Positions 1-13,726 of a DNA stretch of 64,000 nucleotides are shown here, in pieces. This DNA is from Chromobotia macracanthus (Eukaryota > Chordata > Actinopteri > Cypriniformes > Botiidae), in assembly GCA_036877525.1 (NCBI GenBank), contig JAZGTH010000073.1, positions 124,001 to 188,000 on the forward strand. Direction: 5' to 3'. How positions within the stretch are numbered: the stretch's first letter is position 1; the number at the start of each line of letters is the position of its first letter. The notes beneath the pieces were generated by a model. It did not search any database. It worked only from the letters and a program-made list of their open reading frames with translations, and was not told the DNA's origin. The translations under genes and the position numbers were made by a program.

Positions 1-1244
1 TTAAGGATTAATTGCCCTCATCATTAATAGATTTAATAAGGGACCTCTGACTTGTGCTGATTGGGTTTTGAAATATGGCAGATGAAATGGTTGAAAAGGT
101 GGTTTCAGACTGCGTTACCTCAACAACACACTTTTTAGTATATGCTAATTTTAGCTTTTGAACAGCTTCAGACATAATGAGGTATGGTCCTTAATATATG
201 ATGCTAAAGCCAATAGACTAGAAGTAGAATCTTAGAACTGGTAGATCCCTGAAGTCCCTACTCTGTTCACGTGCAGCACGATCATACTTTACATGATAAC
301 CACTTAGAAATGTGCTGCCCTTGGTGGTTTTAAACAGTCGGTCAATGGTGTGAATTCAGATTTCATGATTGTATAATAACACCCCAAACTGTTTTGCGTA
401 ACAAACCTTAAGATTGTCTGATTTGAATTTGAACATTCTTCCCTTAGGCAGTGTCTTTGTGGAGTTGATGGTATGTAATTGTAATGAAGGGCCGATCACA
501 GTGCCCCCACATGCCCCGTTTCTCTCAGATGTTCATATTGGTATATTGACTATATTGAGTAAGAGGACAGTGCTGTCAGAATACACACCGGTGCTGAAAT
601 CTGATACATGTCTATATGCAAACCCTTTAACCAAAAAGTGTAAAAATAAATGGAATTAATGTTCATACATAACCACAACAACTTGACCAAGTATCCTGAA
701 ACCAGTACACAAGTGTGTTGCCATAATCTGCTCCAACAGGTGCTGACCATAAACTGTCTATGAACAGCAAATGCATCATTTTTAGTTTACCTCAATGGAA
801 CTGAATTTTGTCCATTGCAAGTGAAAGGGGGAATTCTGCTGTTATTCAGTATGTGCTTCTATAACAGCTAGTCTTAATCAAGGCCAACTCCATTTAATAT
901 TTTCTAGAAGTCTATAAACAACTTGTGTATATGTGTTGAAGAGGAAATCAAACCTGCTGGAGTGTAGATGTGCTTGTTTTTCACTGCAACAGACTGTATT
1001 AAGTAAATTATTGACAAAACAGTTGGTTCTCCTTTGGATTGATTCTTTAAATGCAGAATGAACTTGTTTATTGAATGAACATTATAGAATGAACATTGAT
1101 TGTATGATTGAAATATAAATATGTAACAGCTGTCCTCTATCCATACTGGAAGGTTACTGGAATGTTATCTGCAATTGCAATTATGAAGCCATGAATCTTG
1201 TTTGATTGACTGATGTATTGATTTTCCATGTCCCTTGTCTGCAG
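1..1244 (+). other. atrnl1: Intron of atrnl1 upstream of the membrane-helix exon (partial)
   Basis: This stretch precedes the first recognisable atrnl1 exon and ends in a pyrimidine-rich acceptor ending CTGCAG at 1239-1244. I found no attractin-family coding sequence in it. The exons for the large extracellular region (CUB, EGF, Kelch, PSI and C-type lectin domains in the family) must lie to the left of the window. It is AT-rich, with no recognisable RNA gene or intact repeat. Confidence 0.75.
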
Positions 1245-1323
1245 CTGTTTCCTGTCCCTGCTGCTGGTTGCTGCTGTGGTTTGGAAAGTCAAACAGACAT
1301 GCTGGGCATCACGGAGGAGAGAG
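1245..1323 (+). CDS. atrnl1: atrnl1 exon: end of transmembrane helix and juxtamembrane segment
   Basis: This 79-nt exon follows a CTGCAG acceptor and ends at GAG before a GTAACA donor. The first base completes a codon begun in the previous exon. The rest encodes 26 residues starting CFLSLLLVAAVVWK, the cytoplasmic half of the single membrane-spanning helix, followed by a basic juxtamembrane stretch ending CWASRRRE. This is the highly conserved membrane-exit segment of attractin and attractin-like 1. The exon ends in phase 0 and joins directly to QLMRERQQ of the exon at 27404. Attractin-family proteins are type I membrane proteins acting with the E3 ligase mahogunin (MGRN1) in receptor turnover. 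The choice of ATRNL1 over ATRN rests on the downstream tail exons and on the gfra1 neighbour. Confidence 0.93.
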
Positions 1324-4300
1324 GTAACAGCTGCAAATTAGCACTTCCTGTCTTTATTAATGTGTTTGCACTTGTTATTATTTATTGCCAGAGGGTTCTT
1401 AGTATTTTGCCTGTGATTTCAGGATTAATGTTTGATTGTCTACATGTTTGTGCGCATGTATTTGTATTCTAATGTCTCAGCTGGAATGTTATTGCCTTCA
1501 CCATCTGTGACCTCCCATGATGCTCCTGGGGATATTTGATCCTTGTAAAAACGTCCTATAACTTTAACCCCATTATGGTGTATTGAAGCTCATTGTCATA
1601 CATGAAACTGTTCTTAGATCAGAGGAAAAAGCTTGTGGCATTCATTTTATAACTCGTTACCCGCTGTTGCGCTGCAGCAAGCAAATGCCTCCCTGCATCT
1701 GATGGGTGAATAAATGTCACCCACGTGCTGGCCGAACTGCCTTGTTTTAATGAGAGAGGCACAATAATAAACACTGCCATTTTCCTTCATTACCCATCTT
1801 CACAAACCAATTAACCCTGACAAGGGCCCATGTAAAAGGGATGGATTAGTATACGCATCTCTAAAAGCCCCAACAGATGCAGAGAAGATGCCTTCTCTCT
1901 TCTCTCTTGCTCACTTGTTCCCTCTCTCTTTTTATTCCTTCATTTATGCTTTATTTTACTGGGCACATAAATGCAAATGGGATTTGTAAACGAGTTGTCA
2001 TCAAGCTTTTTAAAATCAGTACAATAATCAGGGTCTCTTTAATTGAAAGCATGTCACGAGCAGTAAGTGCGGGTTTATCAGAGTTAAAACACATACTTTA
2101 TTCTGCTCACTCTTTGGCAGTGGTCGTTGCAGTTGACTTTTTTCTCCTCATCAAATATGTGCTTGTAGAATGTGCATTTAGATAATGGGACAGTTTAAAC
2201 CACACAAAAGACATGCTGCACACTTTAATCTTCTCCCCAAAAGCCATTTCGATCCAGAGGAATAGAAAGGCGGTAGTGAGATTTTACTAAGAATGAAAGC
2301 GGTGTTTATGTGCACATGCTGTTTGCTATTTTAGCACTCAATGCGCTAATAAATAATGCAAATGTGGTAGCATTACAAACACAATGCATATTTTGGCAAT
2401 TTCATCATCTGATGAATTTTTTAATCTGATGAACAAATGATGCAACTACTTTGTGAAATAAGGATTAAGGATGTGCTGTACTTTAAGCATTAAGTCAGCT
2501 GTGGAGATCATTTTGAGCATGTTAGTTGTCTTGAAATAAATATGTGTATGCACTTTTATCTATATCTCCTCCTGATTTTGGACATTGTCACATGTTCTGT
2601 GCATCCTGGTTAGCAAACATTACCACATCTTAGTTGCCTCATATTAACACACGCACACATTTTAGTTAGCTGATTGGTCTACGATATTAATATAGTCTGT
2701 CCCATATTGGCCATGCCCTGCTGTTTTCTCTGTTCTTTGTTAGAACTTTTTTCTGCCTGTTTATATCAGTTCTCATTTTTCACATTCCACTCGACTAAGC
2801 TCAGGTGTCAGGCAGTGATGACGTCAGATCCATCAGGATCCATTCGACACATTTCTCACACCGCTCGGTCACATTTCTAAACAGTCAATCTGCTTTTGGC
2901 CAGCTGTAGCATCTCATAAAAATCTCAAACTCCAGACTTTATCTTCTACCTGCTTCTGGCTTTGTGGTTATGTAAAAGCTGATAAGTTGAGATCTTGCAG
3001 AAGTTTAATGGAGAGCTGCATCACTTTATTCACCACTGCTGCCTAATTGTGTTGCCTCATTGTCAAGCCTCATTGCTGACAGCGGCTATCTTCAGATTTG
3101 TAGCGCTGGATAACTTAAGCGTGCTGTAGCGGCCCCTTCATCACTTTCTTTCTCTGCAGCCATCAAGTGGGAAATTAACAATGCAAATCAATGGTGCTGA
3201 ATGGTGTATTTTTTATTATCCTCTCTCTGATGTATTTAGAGCATGAATGATTATTTCAGAGATAGATTACGGACGGACGGCGCCATGAGCACTCAGGGAA
3301 TCAGTCAATATCCTCAAATGGGCCTAATTCATTATTTCATCCCTCCTCCCTTCTAAAGTGCAGAATATAGTTGGGGATGGGGATGTGTTTTCATTCCATG
3401 GAAGGCAAGATAATTTCTTCGATTGGGGATTGGGGATATTGGCCATGCACTTCCTCTGACTGTTGGTATCTAAATTAAAGTAATATATGGAATAGCTGCA
3501 CAGTGAAATGCAATTTGTGTCTTTATATCCCAACAATACCCACTCTCTGAACAAAATCATTTACAATATCCACTTAAAGACACTTAAAATCCATTAACGT
3601 ATTTACAGAACCACAGAATTCCCAGGTGGGGAAATTCCATATGGATTCATCATCCAAAAAGGGAGAAAAAATGTAAAAAAAAGTCTCCAGTATAGTTAAT
3701 TATGGATCATAACCACGACTGTGGAAAACAAATTTAGAACTGGGTTTATGATAATGACTCTCCCAACAATGATTTCTGGATATGAGATCAAACAATCAAA
3801 ACCACTTTGAAATTCTAATGATGATGCATAAGACGTCTTGTACAGATGTCTATGAATCTCCTAATAGGGTCTCTCCCCAGCAGACAGGGATAGAGCCGTA
3901 TTTTGACAACTAACCTCATTATGTTTTGCTGTTGTCTTGCCACAAATGTATAAATAAACAAAACAGACCATGGCTTTCACATTTTCATAACTGCACAGTG
4001 TTTCTTTACTCTTTTATTCATGTGTTATTAAATAAAAGCTGTAATTTCCCCTGTTGAACCCAGTAATAATGGATGCCAATTACTATGATTTCCTGCATTT
4101 CTTAAACAGGGTTGAAGTTCCACCAAAGATTTGGAGAGCTCAGCTGATTCTGGCTCATATTAAACATGTATATGAAACATATTCCCAACTGCCTTCTTGT
4201 TGCCTGTTGTAAACACACCACGTCTCTTGCCAGCCAGATGTTTACTATTTTTATCATTTGACAGCAGCTTATTTTATGTTGTCTGGCCAAGCCACTATCT

Positions 4301-5493
4301 GCTTGCAAGAGGGCGTGATTTGATGCAAATTCAAGTAATATCAGGTTGCTTTTCAGCTATTCATATTACGATAGGGAGGGAGTCTTGAAGTTGTTTTGTT
4401 TATTTGACCTTTCTGGTAGAAAATGGTAATGAATATTATTCCGTTACAGGAATTAATTATTATGAATTATTTTTATATTTTCATTTATTTCAGGAAGTTA
4501 ATGGCATATATTTATGCTATTATATATGTTGTTCTATTTATGTTGTTTTTTATTTTGTTTTTATTTTCTCATTCTTGTTTTAAACTTATGGCCCTTTTTT
4601 GCTAAATAAGACTTTTGGTCAAAATAAACAGAGATATGTGCTTTGCTACTCATATTAATCTTTGACAGCGATTATCTTTAAATCAAGGCATTACCTGTCC
4701 TGTTACACAACATCTATGAAATATCATATCCCATAATGCATTCCACTTATATCAAAACCTCATGACATTGAACTTTCATGGTTTACTTTTGAGACGTTCT
4801 CCAAAACAAAAACATCTTTCTGCAATGTTTTTATCTGGAACAGATACATATAATCAACCCAAATACAGACATTGTAATATCTCATTTGTGGGAATTCAGA
4901 GTAAGTGTAGCAGTATAAACACATTCAGGCAAACTTTGACTGTGTTATTTAAGGTCTTATAAGATGTTCATCTCTGGAAGCAGAAACAAGGATGTTAAAT
5001 CTCATATTGCTCCATATAGAGGTTGCTGCTCTTTTTAGTCTGGGTTGCCAGTGTTGTGCTATCAGCTCCGAGCAGGTGACCATCTTTATCATCTAACGCT
5101 GGATTAGCCTGAAGGTCTTGTCTGTTTTACAGAGGTATCCTAAACACCAAGATCAGTCTTCAAAGCAGCAAAATCTGTCTCACCTCTTGCTTTTAGCTCC
5201 CAGGGAGAAGACAAGGACTCTTCTGAGAATTGCTAAAATGGTGTCAGAGATCTTTTAAGCACAGGTGTGCCTGTGTGGAATTTCGTGTTGCTTATACAAC
5301 TTTATTGTGACTTTTGGCACACTATGTATTTTTGATAGAGGCGTAAAGATGTGATCTGCTCTGTCGTTGTGAATATGAGGTTAGGTTGACTTCTGACAGC
5401 TGTATTTGTGATCAAATAATCCAGCCATGGCTGTTAGCATCTCTATTAAACCCAGCAGAGCAGTGGTTCCCAAGCTTTTTACAGTTACACACT

Positions 5494-5582
5494 AGTGTTG
5501 TAGTCGAATCCAACTCATCCGAGTCTGAGACCGAGCTTGGATTAGTTCAAGACTGAGTCTGAGTCTTGAGTTCTACAACACT
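5494..5582. mobile_element. Short MITE-like element with 10-bp terminal inverted repeats
   Basis: AGTGTTGTAG at 5494-5503 is exactly inverted as CTACAACACT at 5573-5582, enclosing about 69 bp rich in GAGTCTGAG- and GAGTCTTGAG-type units. From general familiarity, this 'GTGTTGTAG ... GAGTC ... CTACAACAC' pattern is a common nonautonomous repeat in fish genomes. No coding capacity is present, and I could not establish a clean target-site duplication. Confidence 0.6.
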
Positions 5583-8500
5583 CAGTGAGCTGGACTCAGC
5601 ATTTGATTAAATAGTAATTAGTACACTTTTTAGTAACTAGTAAGATCTGTATTTTTCTAATTTAGTATGGGATTCTGGGTATTGCACACATCTTTCCCAC
5701 AAGTTTTGCTCCAATAGTCCAAGAAATTCCAATGAACATTTATGAACTTGTGAATTAAAGTACACAGATCAACAAATCAAATAAATACTTTTTCAATCTG
5801 TAATATTATAATTATTACAATATTATAATTACAGCACATGAATCAGCGCTGTGTTTGAAACAAGGTTCTCTCTATCAGGACTTAATCTGTTGACATCTTT
5901 AGTGTTTCCTCACAATTTTAAAATGCACATATTTAACTTTGGTGATTTTAACTAACTGCAAAGTAGTTATGAATGGGATATTTCTGCAAGTATATTCCAA
6001 AAACAACTATAAATATAAATCAAAACGTGATCGCACCACATTGTTCTGAGAAGTATAGTATAATGATGTATAGCATGACATAGGCCTATGGCTAGTTTAC
6101 TGGAGGTTTGTTATTGCAAAAAACATTATACAAAAACATTGAATTGAGTGAAGTAACTCCTATAAATGCAGGGTTAGTTTTAAATGTTCTTCTACAATTT
6201 GTCCTACAAGTCTCTCCCAAAATTCATCAGTCCCCCCATATAAGCATCTGATGGGAAATTCCCCCATACACTAAAGATACTGACTTCAAATATTATTGTT
6301 ATTATTAAGTTAAAAGTGAATGTAGTGTTCTTTAGCATTGCTGGTGCCATGTCATGAAACCTGCCTCCACGGCAAACAGAACTGAACCGTGGCTCCAAAA
6401 CCATGATATGAACCGAACCATGGCATTGGTATATTGTTACAAACCTACTTAATTGGCTAATTTGATAGGATTGTTTGTTTTACACTGACACTAGCATTGT
6501 GCTGTTTGTAACACACAGTTGGTTTGAATGTTGTTTTCTTTTTTTGTCCCCCAGTTTAGAAACCACTGCATTTGAGCAGCACTTGTGTCTGTAATATTTG
6601 GTTTTGGTGTATTATTGCTCCTATTGTTTACATTAGCTTGTAGTGATAAAGACAAAGAATTTCTGATTACTATCTGGCTGTTTTTCAATGTACTGAGTTA
6701 AAATGTTCTTTATAATGTACATGATATCATATGTGTTAATGTGTTAGAAAAATACACATGTATTTTCTAACACAAATAAAACATCTGTTTTACATTTTAT
6801 AAATGAATTCACTTTGATATTCATTTCAGGGCTGTGTAAACAGGCCAACTGCTTATTTTTTTGTTGTATTAAAACCCCCCAGAGTCCTCCCCCATGCTGG
6901 GAGTTCAAGTCAGAGAGAACCTGAAAACCGAGGATATAGATTATTAGCATGTTGGCTTTGTCAGGCTAACATGACAATGTTACAGTTGCTTACATTATCT
7001 GATCAGATACGCTAATCGCTCTAACTGCTTTGTCAAACCAAACTGTGGCAGCTGTCAGATAATAATGATTGAATGGATAATAATGTCTTTCCGTATTAGA
7101 AAATATTTATAATATATATAAAAAAGAAAGGGAGAGAAAACCATGATTAAGAAGCATTTGTTGACCTTTCTCACCTCTAATTACAGCTCTCTTTCTCTCA
7201 TTTCTAAGCATAATAAGATTGGAATTATCTTTAGCCATTTAGTAAACATTCAAAGTATTGCTGGTCTTCTCAACTAAGCATCAGTGATTATTAGACTGTG
7301 GAGTGTGGAGTGTGGAGGGGAGAACTGTACCGTCTGCTCAATAACATGTTTGCTTAGTGCGCAGTATGAAAACGATCCTGCTCACAGTCAGCATGAGGTG
7401 CTGTGAGTGAGATGAACAAGAACAAAAGAGTTGTGTATAAAATGTTAAAACACTGCATTTGCCCTCATTGCATAAATTTTATAACAATTTGAAGTATAAA
7501 TTGTTGCACTGTTGTTGGTTCAGAAATGCTATGTGATAAATTAACTGCTTTACACAAACACAACATCGTCACCATCACAGCAGGTATTGGGAACACATGC
7601 TTCAGGGTAGACCAAATATCAAACAAAACCAATAGCAGACCATTTACACTAATCACTAGCAATAACATCATTCCTCTTTAATTACTCACTGTAGCACTCT
7701 CCCGTTTTGACTATTGTTGAACGAGATGTGCCATTTTTTTTGTCTGTGCTAAATCACACCTTAATTAAATACGCATGGAAACTTTAGGTCATTCTAATGT
7801 TGATATGTGGCTTATAGGTGAAACAGTTTTGTCTTTGTTTGAGCATTCTGACCAACTTGATACAGCAGCCTTAGCTTAACTAATAGTTTGAGTATAGGGA
7901 TGGGCTATCTGTTTGATCAACAAGTGGAGGGATTAGGAAAATGTTGAAAATAGTCCTTATATTTGCAATTTCATATAAATGACATTAGTTTCATAGTCAT
8001 TACACGCTTTACCTTTGAAGGTGACTTTTTAAGATATTCTGAACCTTAACCCATCTGAAGCAAATATTGTTTGATTGTGTTTTTGGCAGCATCAACAAAG
8101 CACAGGACAAAAAAAATCGGTCTTCTTTTTGTTTCCAGCGTTGAGTTATCAGAACATGATAGCAATCAGAACAGGATGATCCCGCTTGTGGGGAATAAAT
8201 GGCTGAGCTCAGGTCGGTCTGATTCAGGAAATGAAAGCTGTGGTTTATGTTATTAATAAGTTCAGATGGAGAACAGGGTAGAGGGTATTGTTTTCCACCT
8301 CTCTTTCAGCCCAGCTCTAAAGAACATTCTGCTGGAAGAAGAAAAACCCTTTTGAACAGCACCTTGATGTGTTGAGGTATAAACAAGGGAAGATTTGATC
8401 TGGCCTTCTGGTCTTGGATAATGTTTTGTTATGCCTGTATGAAAGGTTTGGCTCTCTCTTGATCCCTGGCCTCAGCTGAGGTTTGAGAAGGCAAGGTGTT

Positions 8501-9687
8501 TGGATATCAGCGGGGAAGTTATGCTTTATATATAAGACATCCAAAGATATTCCCTTTGCACATCCACCCTGTAATAGGACAGATGCCTGTTGTCAGCCAG
8601 CCGGAAAAATTCTAAGTTGACATTTATTGTGAGGTTGTGTCAGGTTTGTTTGAGTGTTTATGTGTGCTGTGTTTGCATGTGCCACAGTTGATGCAGCTGA
8701 ACATGTGGGCTAAATTAGAGACAGAGCGTGTAACCGCAGCAGTGACATGCAGATAGATACCACTACTGCTTTATTGCCTTGATTCACACTGGCTTCTGTC
8801 CGAGCTCTGCTGTCATAGTGTTCAACTGTGGTATCGTCCAAAAAAAAAAAGAGTATGACAAGGGTATCCTGTGCACGTTTTGTAACCTTATTTGAAAATT
8901 CTGTACCTCCCTTCCCTGTGTCACATAGATTTAGGGTGAAAAAGGTGAAAACGATGGAACCAAAATCACAAATCAGCACGCATACACACATGCACACACT
9001 CATAAACACATTTAGATGTGTGCTCAGAAACTAGCAAGGTTCAGGATGTTCAGAGTTTTTAAGGAAAGGTACAAACTACAGGTTGGAATCTTGTTACTCT
9101 TTCATGTTTCATTCTGCGGTTAAAGCTTCAGATTGTAGCTAACTCAAAGTGCGTACTCATCTCAACACTCATATGCAAAGCAACAAGTTGCAGATGCTAC
9201 AGTATAGTTTAAACTGGTCAGAAGTCTAACAGATCAGTCTTCAAGTGCGCAAACTATCCTAATGTCAGCTTTTGCATTTTTATGCGTTTGCATGAGAACT
9301 ATTGTGTGCTCAATATACACAAGAGTGTATTCAAGAGTTTTATTCAAGAGTACATGTTGCTTCTACAGGTGTAAACTGTGTGTGCATTTGTGTGTATATA
9401 TGTACTGTCATGGTTGTTGCCTGGGGCGTAATTGTGTGCTTACATAACATTGTAAGCTTACATGATTATGTAAGATGGATGGAGATGTATTAGCATGACC
9501 ACAACAAAACCATGTATTTACTGCAAAAAATGTTAACGACAAAGTATTTATAGATCTTTATCCATAAAAGAAACGCTCTAACACACACCCATGCAAGTTC
9601 ACACACAAGCTCTGTGACTAGACACAGCCTCAGATGATGTGACGCAGAAAGTGACGTATATTTTTTGCACATTCTCACACACATACT

Positions 9688-9712
9688 CACACACACACAC
9701 ACACACACACAC
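9688..9712 (+). repeat. (CA)n microsatellite
   Basis: An uninterrupted run of about 12 CA units in the large atrnl1 intron, preceded by interrupted CA-rich sequence from about 9674. It accounts for the low-complexity cysteine/valine-rich frame on the opposite strand. Confidence 0.95.
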
Positions 9713-10440
9713 CTTCAGGAACAGCTTGAGGCCCAAATTACAATTCCAAAGATTTGACTGTTAAATGACTTTGAATTGAGCAGCACTGCAGGCGTGGATA
9801 TAAATGCTTTGTGTGATACAGAGCACTGAAACTAACTGCACATGAATGCGGGCCTTAACCAGATTATCCGCAGCTTGTTCAAGCATGTGAATTGGCGTTT
9901 TGTTCGTTTTGTTCCCCCGTGTTTGAGCGTTGTGATACATCAAAGTTTTACTAAGGTTATCAGAGGATTCATCACGCTATTTCACTCCAGCATCGCGACA
10001 CATCTACCCCATTGGGTTCTCCTACTGTCATCTGCTTTTTGAAAGCTGCTCATGTGGAAATGGAAACTGAATGTTTGACAATAAACATTGCCTTTGTAAT
10101 CTCTGCATGTTTGCTGTTGAATTCATTTTGCTCTCTACAGAGGTTTTTAAGCAAACATGTCATTTCTTTGATATGAATATTGCTGCTAGACCGCTCAAGG
10201 TTTTTTACTTAGAATTGACATTACTTTGCTGACAGGATTTTGCACAGTTTGGCTGGGAATTGAATCCAATTGAATCACAGTGTGGCAGGTGGGAACTACT
10301 GAACCTGCAGTGCTGGATAAAGCAAGCAGAGGCTTCTCCAGGCTGAAAATGAAAAAAGGAGAAACGTAGTATGCAGATTGATTCATGAGTCAGGTCTTTC
10401 TGCTGATTTGCCCTAATGCTCGCGCATGTATATATGTAGG

Positions 10441-10480
10441 ATATAAGTGTCTGCTAAATGAAATGCAAATATATATGCAG
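10441..10480 (+). repeat. SINE-tail fragment
   Basis: The segment contains AAGTGTCTGCTAAATG followed by a short A/T-rich run. This resembles the 3' tail of abundant fish tRNA-derived SINEs (consensus like AAGCGTCTGCTAAATG with an AAATGTAAAT-type end). Only this fragment is recognisable. Confidence 0.45.
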
Positions 10481-13400
10481 TTAGTACTAGTCCTGTAATT
10501 GATTGGATGAAATACATGTATATCTATATAAAATGTTATTATATTTTAATTATTTTTTTTATTTTTGTCAAAGCTAAAACCTAAGCATAATGTATGGTTG
10601 TTGAGAATTGTTCCTCTGAACTAGCAATGCTAACACAGACTGCCAGCACCAGACAGTGAGGGAGGGACTGAGTGAAAAATGTACTCATTCACTTTCTCCT
10701 TCTCATATCCTCTTTCTGCACTGGCGTCTTTCCCTGCAGTGCCCTGTGGCTTTAAGCCTCCCTCTGATTCTCTCTTTGAGTGTTGAGCATCGTGTTGTCA
10801 AGAACCCCTGCTTCTCTTGCTCACACTATGTTTCCACTTATTCTCTCACCAAGTGGTGACAGCTGCTGTGGAAACGGCTGCCGTGGCAACCTCCCCCATG
10901 CCAGGAAGAGACAATTAGGAGAACTAATGACTGAGCCCCTGTGATCAGAGACACTTCCGCTCTCCCGCGCTGTTCTCCTCCCCTCATTCACCCGCAAGCG
11001 AGAGAGAGAGCTTACATACAGAGGAAAGGATGCAAGAGTGTGAAGTATTTTACAGTTCATAGAAACTTAAAGACTTTGTACTTCCACAAAGGTTTAGATA
11101 TTTCAGCTCAGTCCCTGGTCTGTCTCGCTTTTGGGCTTTTTGTTGTGTATAGCATCATATATTTATGTGTCTGTTTGTCTGCCTGTGTGTGTGTATATAT
11201 TTTCGAACCCCTCTGAATGCATAAAATTTGTTTGTATTTACTACAGCAGTGCCAATCCTGTAAAAAGATTGATTTTTTTAAGGAGCATGAAGACATCCAG
11301 TTTGCACTGTCTAAGCATTACTGTGAATAGGCCACTGAGTGATGCTTTCCCTGCTCACTCACTGATAAGAGAAACCCAGCTCATCCTGGAGCATGTGAGT
11401 GGTGTAGAGTAGAACCACTTTTGCCTGGAGCCAGATACCTCAGTGTTTTGTCTTGCTGCAGGCAAAATCACACAGCCTCTGCGCTACACCACTCACATAG
11501 TCTGTGGAGTGTTAGAAAATATATTATTATGCTGTTATACTAAATATTGGCACTCTTAAAACAACACTTAACCAATCAAATTAGTGGAGAGAAACTAACT
11601 GTTGTATAAAATGTATAAAACTTGATGAGAGTAGTTCATAATAGATTCATGTATCGTGGTTAGCACCATATACTGTTAGCTACATGTAAACTGAAGCTTG
11701 TATATACATGTATACTTTGTGCATTTAGTTTAGCTTTATAAGTGCTGAGGACCCAGAAGAAGATTGTTATATGTAAAATGAGCTTGATGGATTTGTTATG
11801 CGTACTGGGATACATGCTCAGTTTTTCACTTTATTTATATTGTGATATTAATTATTTATATTGTTATTATTAAATATTGTGACCCTAGCTGGTACAGTGA
11901 ATATAAATATAAATCACATTTATATGGAATTTCACACCCTTATGACCCCTCAGATGTTAAAGGAAAGGAAACAAAGAATGAGCCATTGTTGAGGTCATAG
12001 TAGAGGTTAGATTTCATGACACTTTTGATTAATTGAATTGGTTTACTTGTTTAGACTGAGTTTCAGGCTCTCAGAATGACAAATGAAAATATTTAAAGTT
12101 GCTTTTTAGTTCCTCTACAAGATAACTAATCTTCGTAATTCTCTTGCAATCTGACAGAAGATCTCTCAAGAGCTCTTAAGCACTACATATAAATATTGTT
12201 TATGAATGCATCAACCTGTCATTTCTGTAATTAAATATTATTCAAAACAACATTGGCATGAGACATGTTGTTCATCAAGTGAACTGGAATGTGTTATTTT
12301 GATTGAACCTTTCTTTCAAACACGGTTTCTCCAAACATTACATTGTATTTGGTTGGACAGCTGGACATTAATTATACACAGAACAACCACTGATCACCTG
12401 TCAGTCAGGGAGGCAACAGACAGTAATGAATTCTCCCACCCTGCTCCTCAGGAGGTTGTTCTGATCAGTTTTAAGTAATCACACAGAACAAAATTAAGCA
12501 GCCATAAAGTCAAATTAAATAAATGCATTAACTGAATTAAATAAATAACATTAAACACATTTAATTGCCTACCTTAATGTGATAAAATGGTAAATTACTC
12601 AGTTTATATGGGCCTTAAATGTGGAATGCAGATATAAAAGCTTGTGTAATATGAGTTGCATTATGGTGGTTTCCTTCTACATTTTATAGGGTAATTTTAG
12701 GGAAATTAATGACTTGGAGCCAGACTCAAGCAGAGGGTGTCAGCTGTTTATAGGGACTCATGTTTATTGTTTAAAGGGTGAGAGAATCAACAAAAAACAG
12801 GAAGAGAAACATTCAGATATAGGGGCTTAGAGATGTGTATGCCTGTGTAACAATAAGAAAGAGTCAATGAGAAAGAGAGAAGAGAAAAGGAAGAGCTGCC
12901 AATGGTGCATTACATCCATGCTGTATCTATTGATTGGGGAAGCAGGCAGTAAATATTCAGAGGTAATGAATGCAGTTATTGGCCACAAGCTCACTTCATC
13001 TATCATCATCTGACACCAGCCGGATGTTCGATGACCCTTCTCATATTCATACATCTCTGGTTTATGCCTTTATCCTACTGTCTCAGACAGTCTAATTAGA
13101 GCTGCACCTCTATGACCCAGTGGAATTCTGGGATTGTGAATCTATTAAGAATCTATTACCTTATCCACTTTTTTTAATCTGTATTTTCCTACAGTTGGTT
13201 ATAAATGCAAAGGTAGCGCTCTGTTCTAGTGCTAGTAAACTTTTATGCTTGCCTTTCTGCACCTTCAAGCAGTATAAATCTTTTTTATCGTAATGAATAA
13301 GAGATGTGTTTTTATGTTTGAAAAGGAAACTGAAAATTTCAAACTCGTCCTGTCCATAGCTTCCAACTACACTGGTTATATACAGGATGTATCAGGTCCA

Positions 13401-13726
13401 ATGGCCCTATTTTCCTGTAGCCGCATACTGTTAAATAAACCAGTCCTGCAGGGTATGGGAAACCAGAGACTGAACGCATCATTGTCACACATTTTTGAGA
13501 GTTCACAGAGTTGATATGCTGGGCTGCTCTTCATTAGTCACACCACAAGACATTGAGCAGAGATTGAGCTGTTAATCAGAACAAAATTCTCCAGCCAAAA
13601 GTGCAATTGTCCATGATTGAAAAGGTTTGATGGTTTCCAAAAATAAACTACTGCCAACTACTTTGCCAAACTTCCCATCCTTTGGGTAGTTTGTCTTTAC
13701 CATTTGCTGCATCAGCTGCTAAAATT

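Noticed and set aside
446..470. Mini-exon-like segment: TTCCCTTAG acceptor, about 22 nt, then GTATGT
   Set aside because: The translation does not fit the attractin-family sequence expected before the membrane helix, and such motif pairs occur often by chance.
8710..9034. 99-codon minus and 68-codon plus open frames
   Set aside because: Both run through CA/TG-rich low-complexity sequence and poly-A. No domain or gene features were seen.
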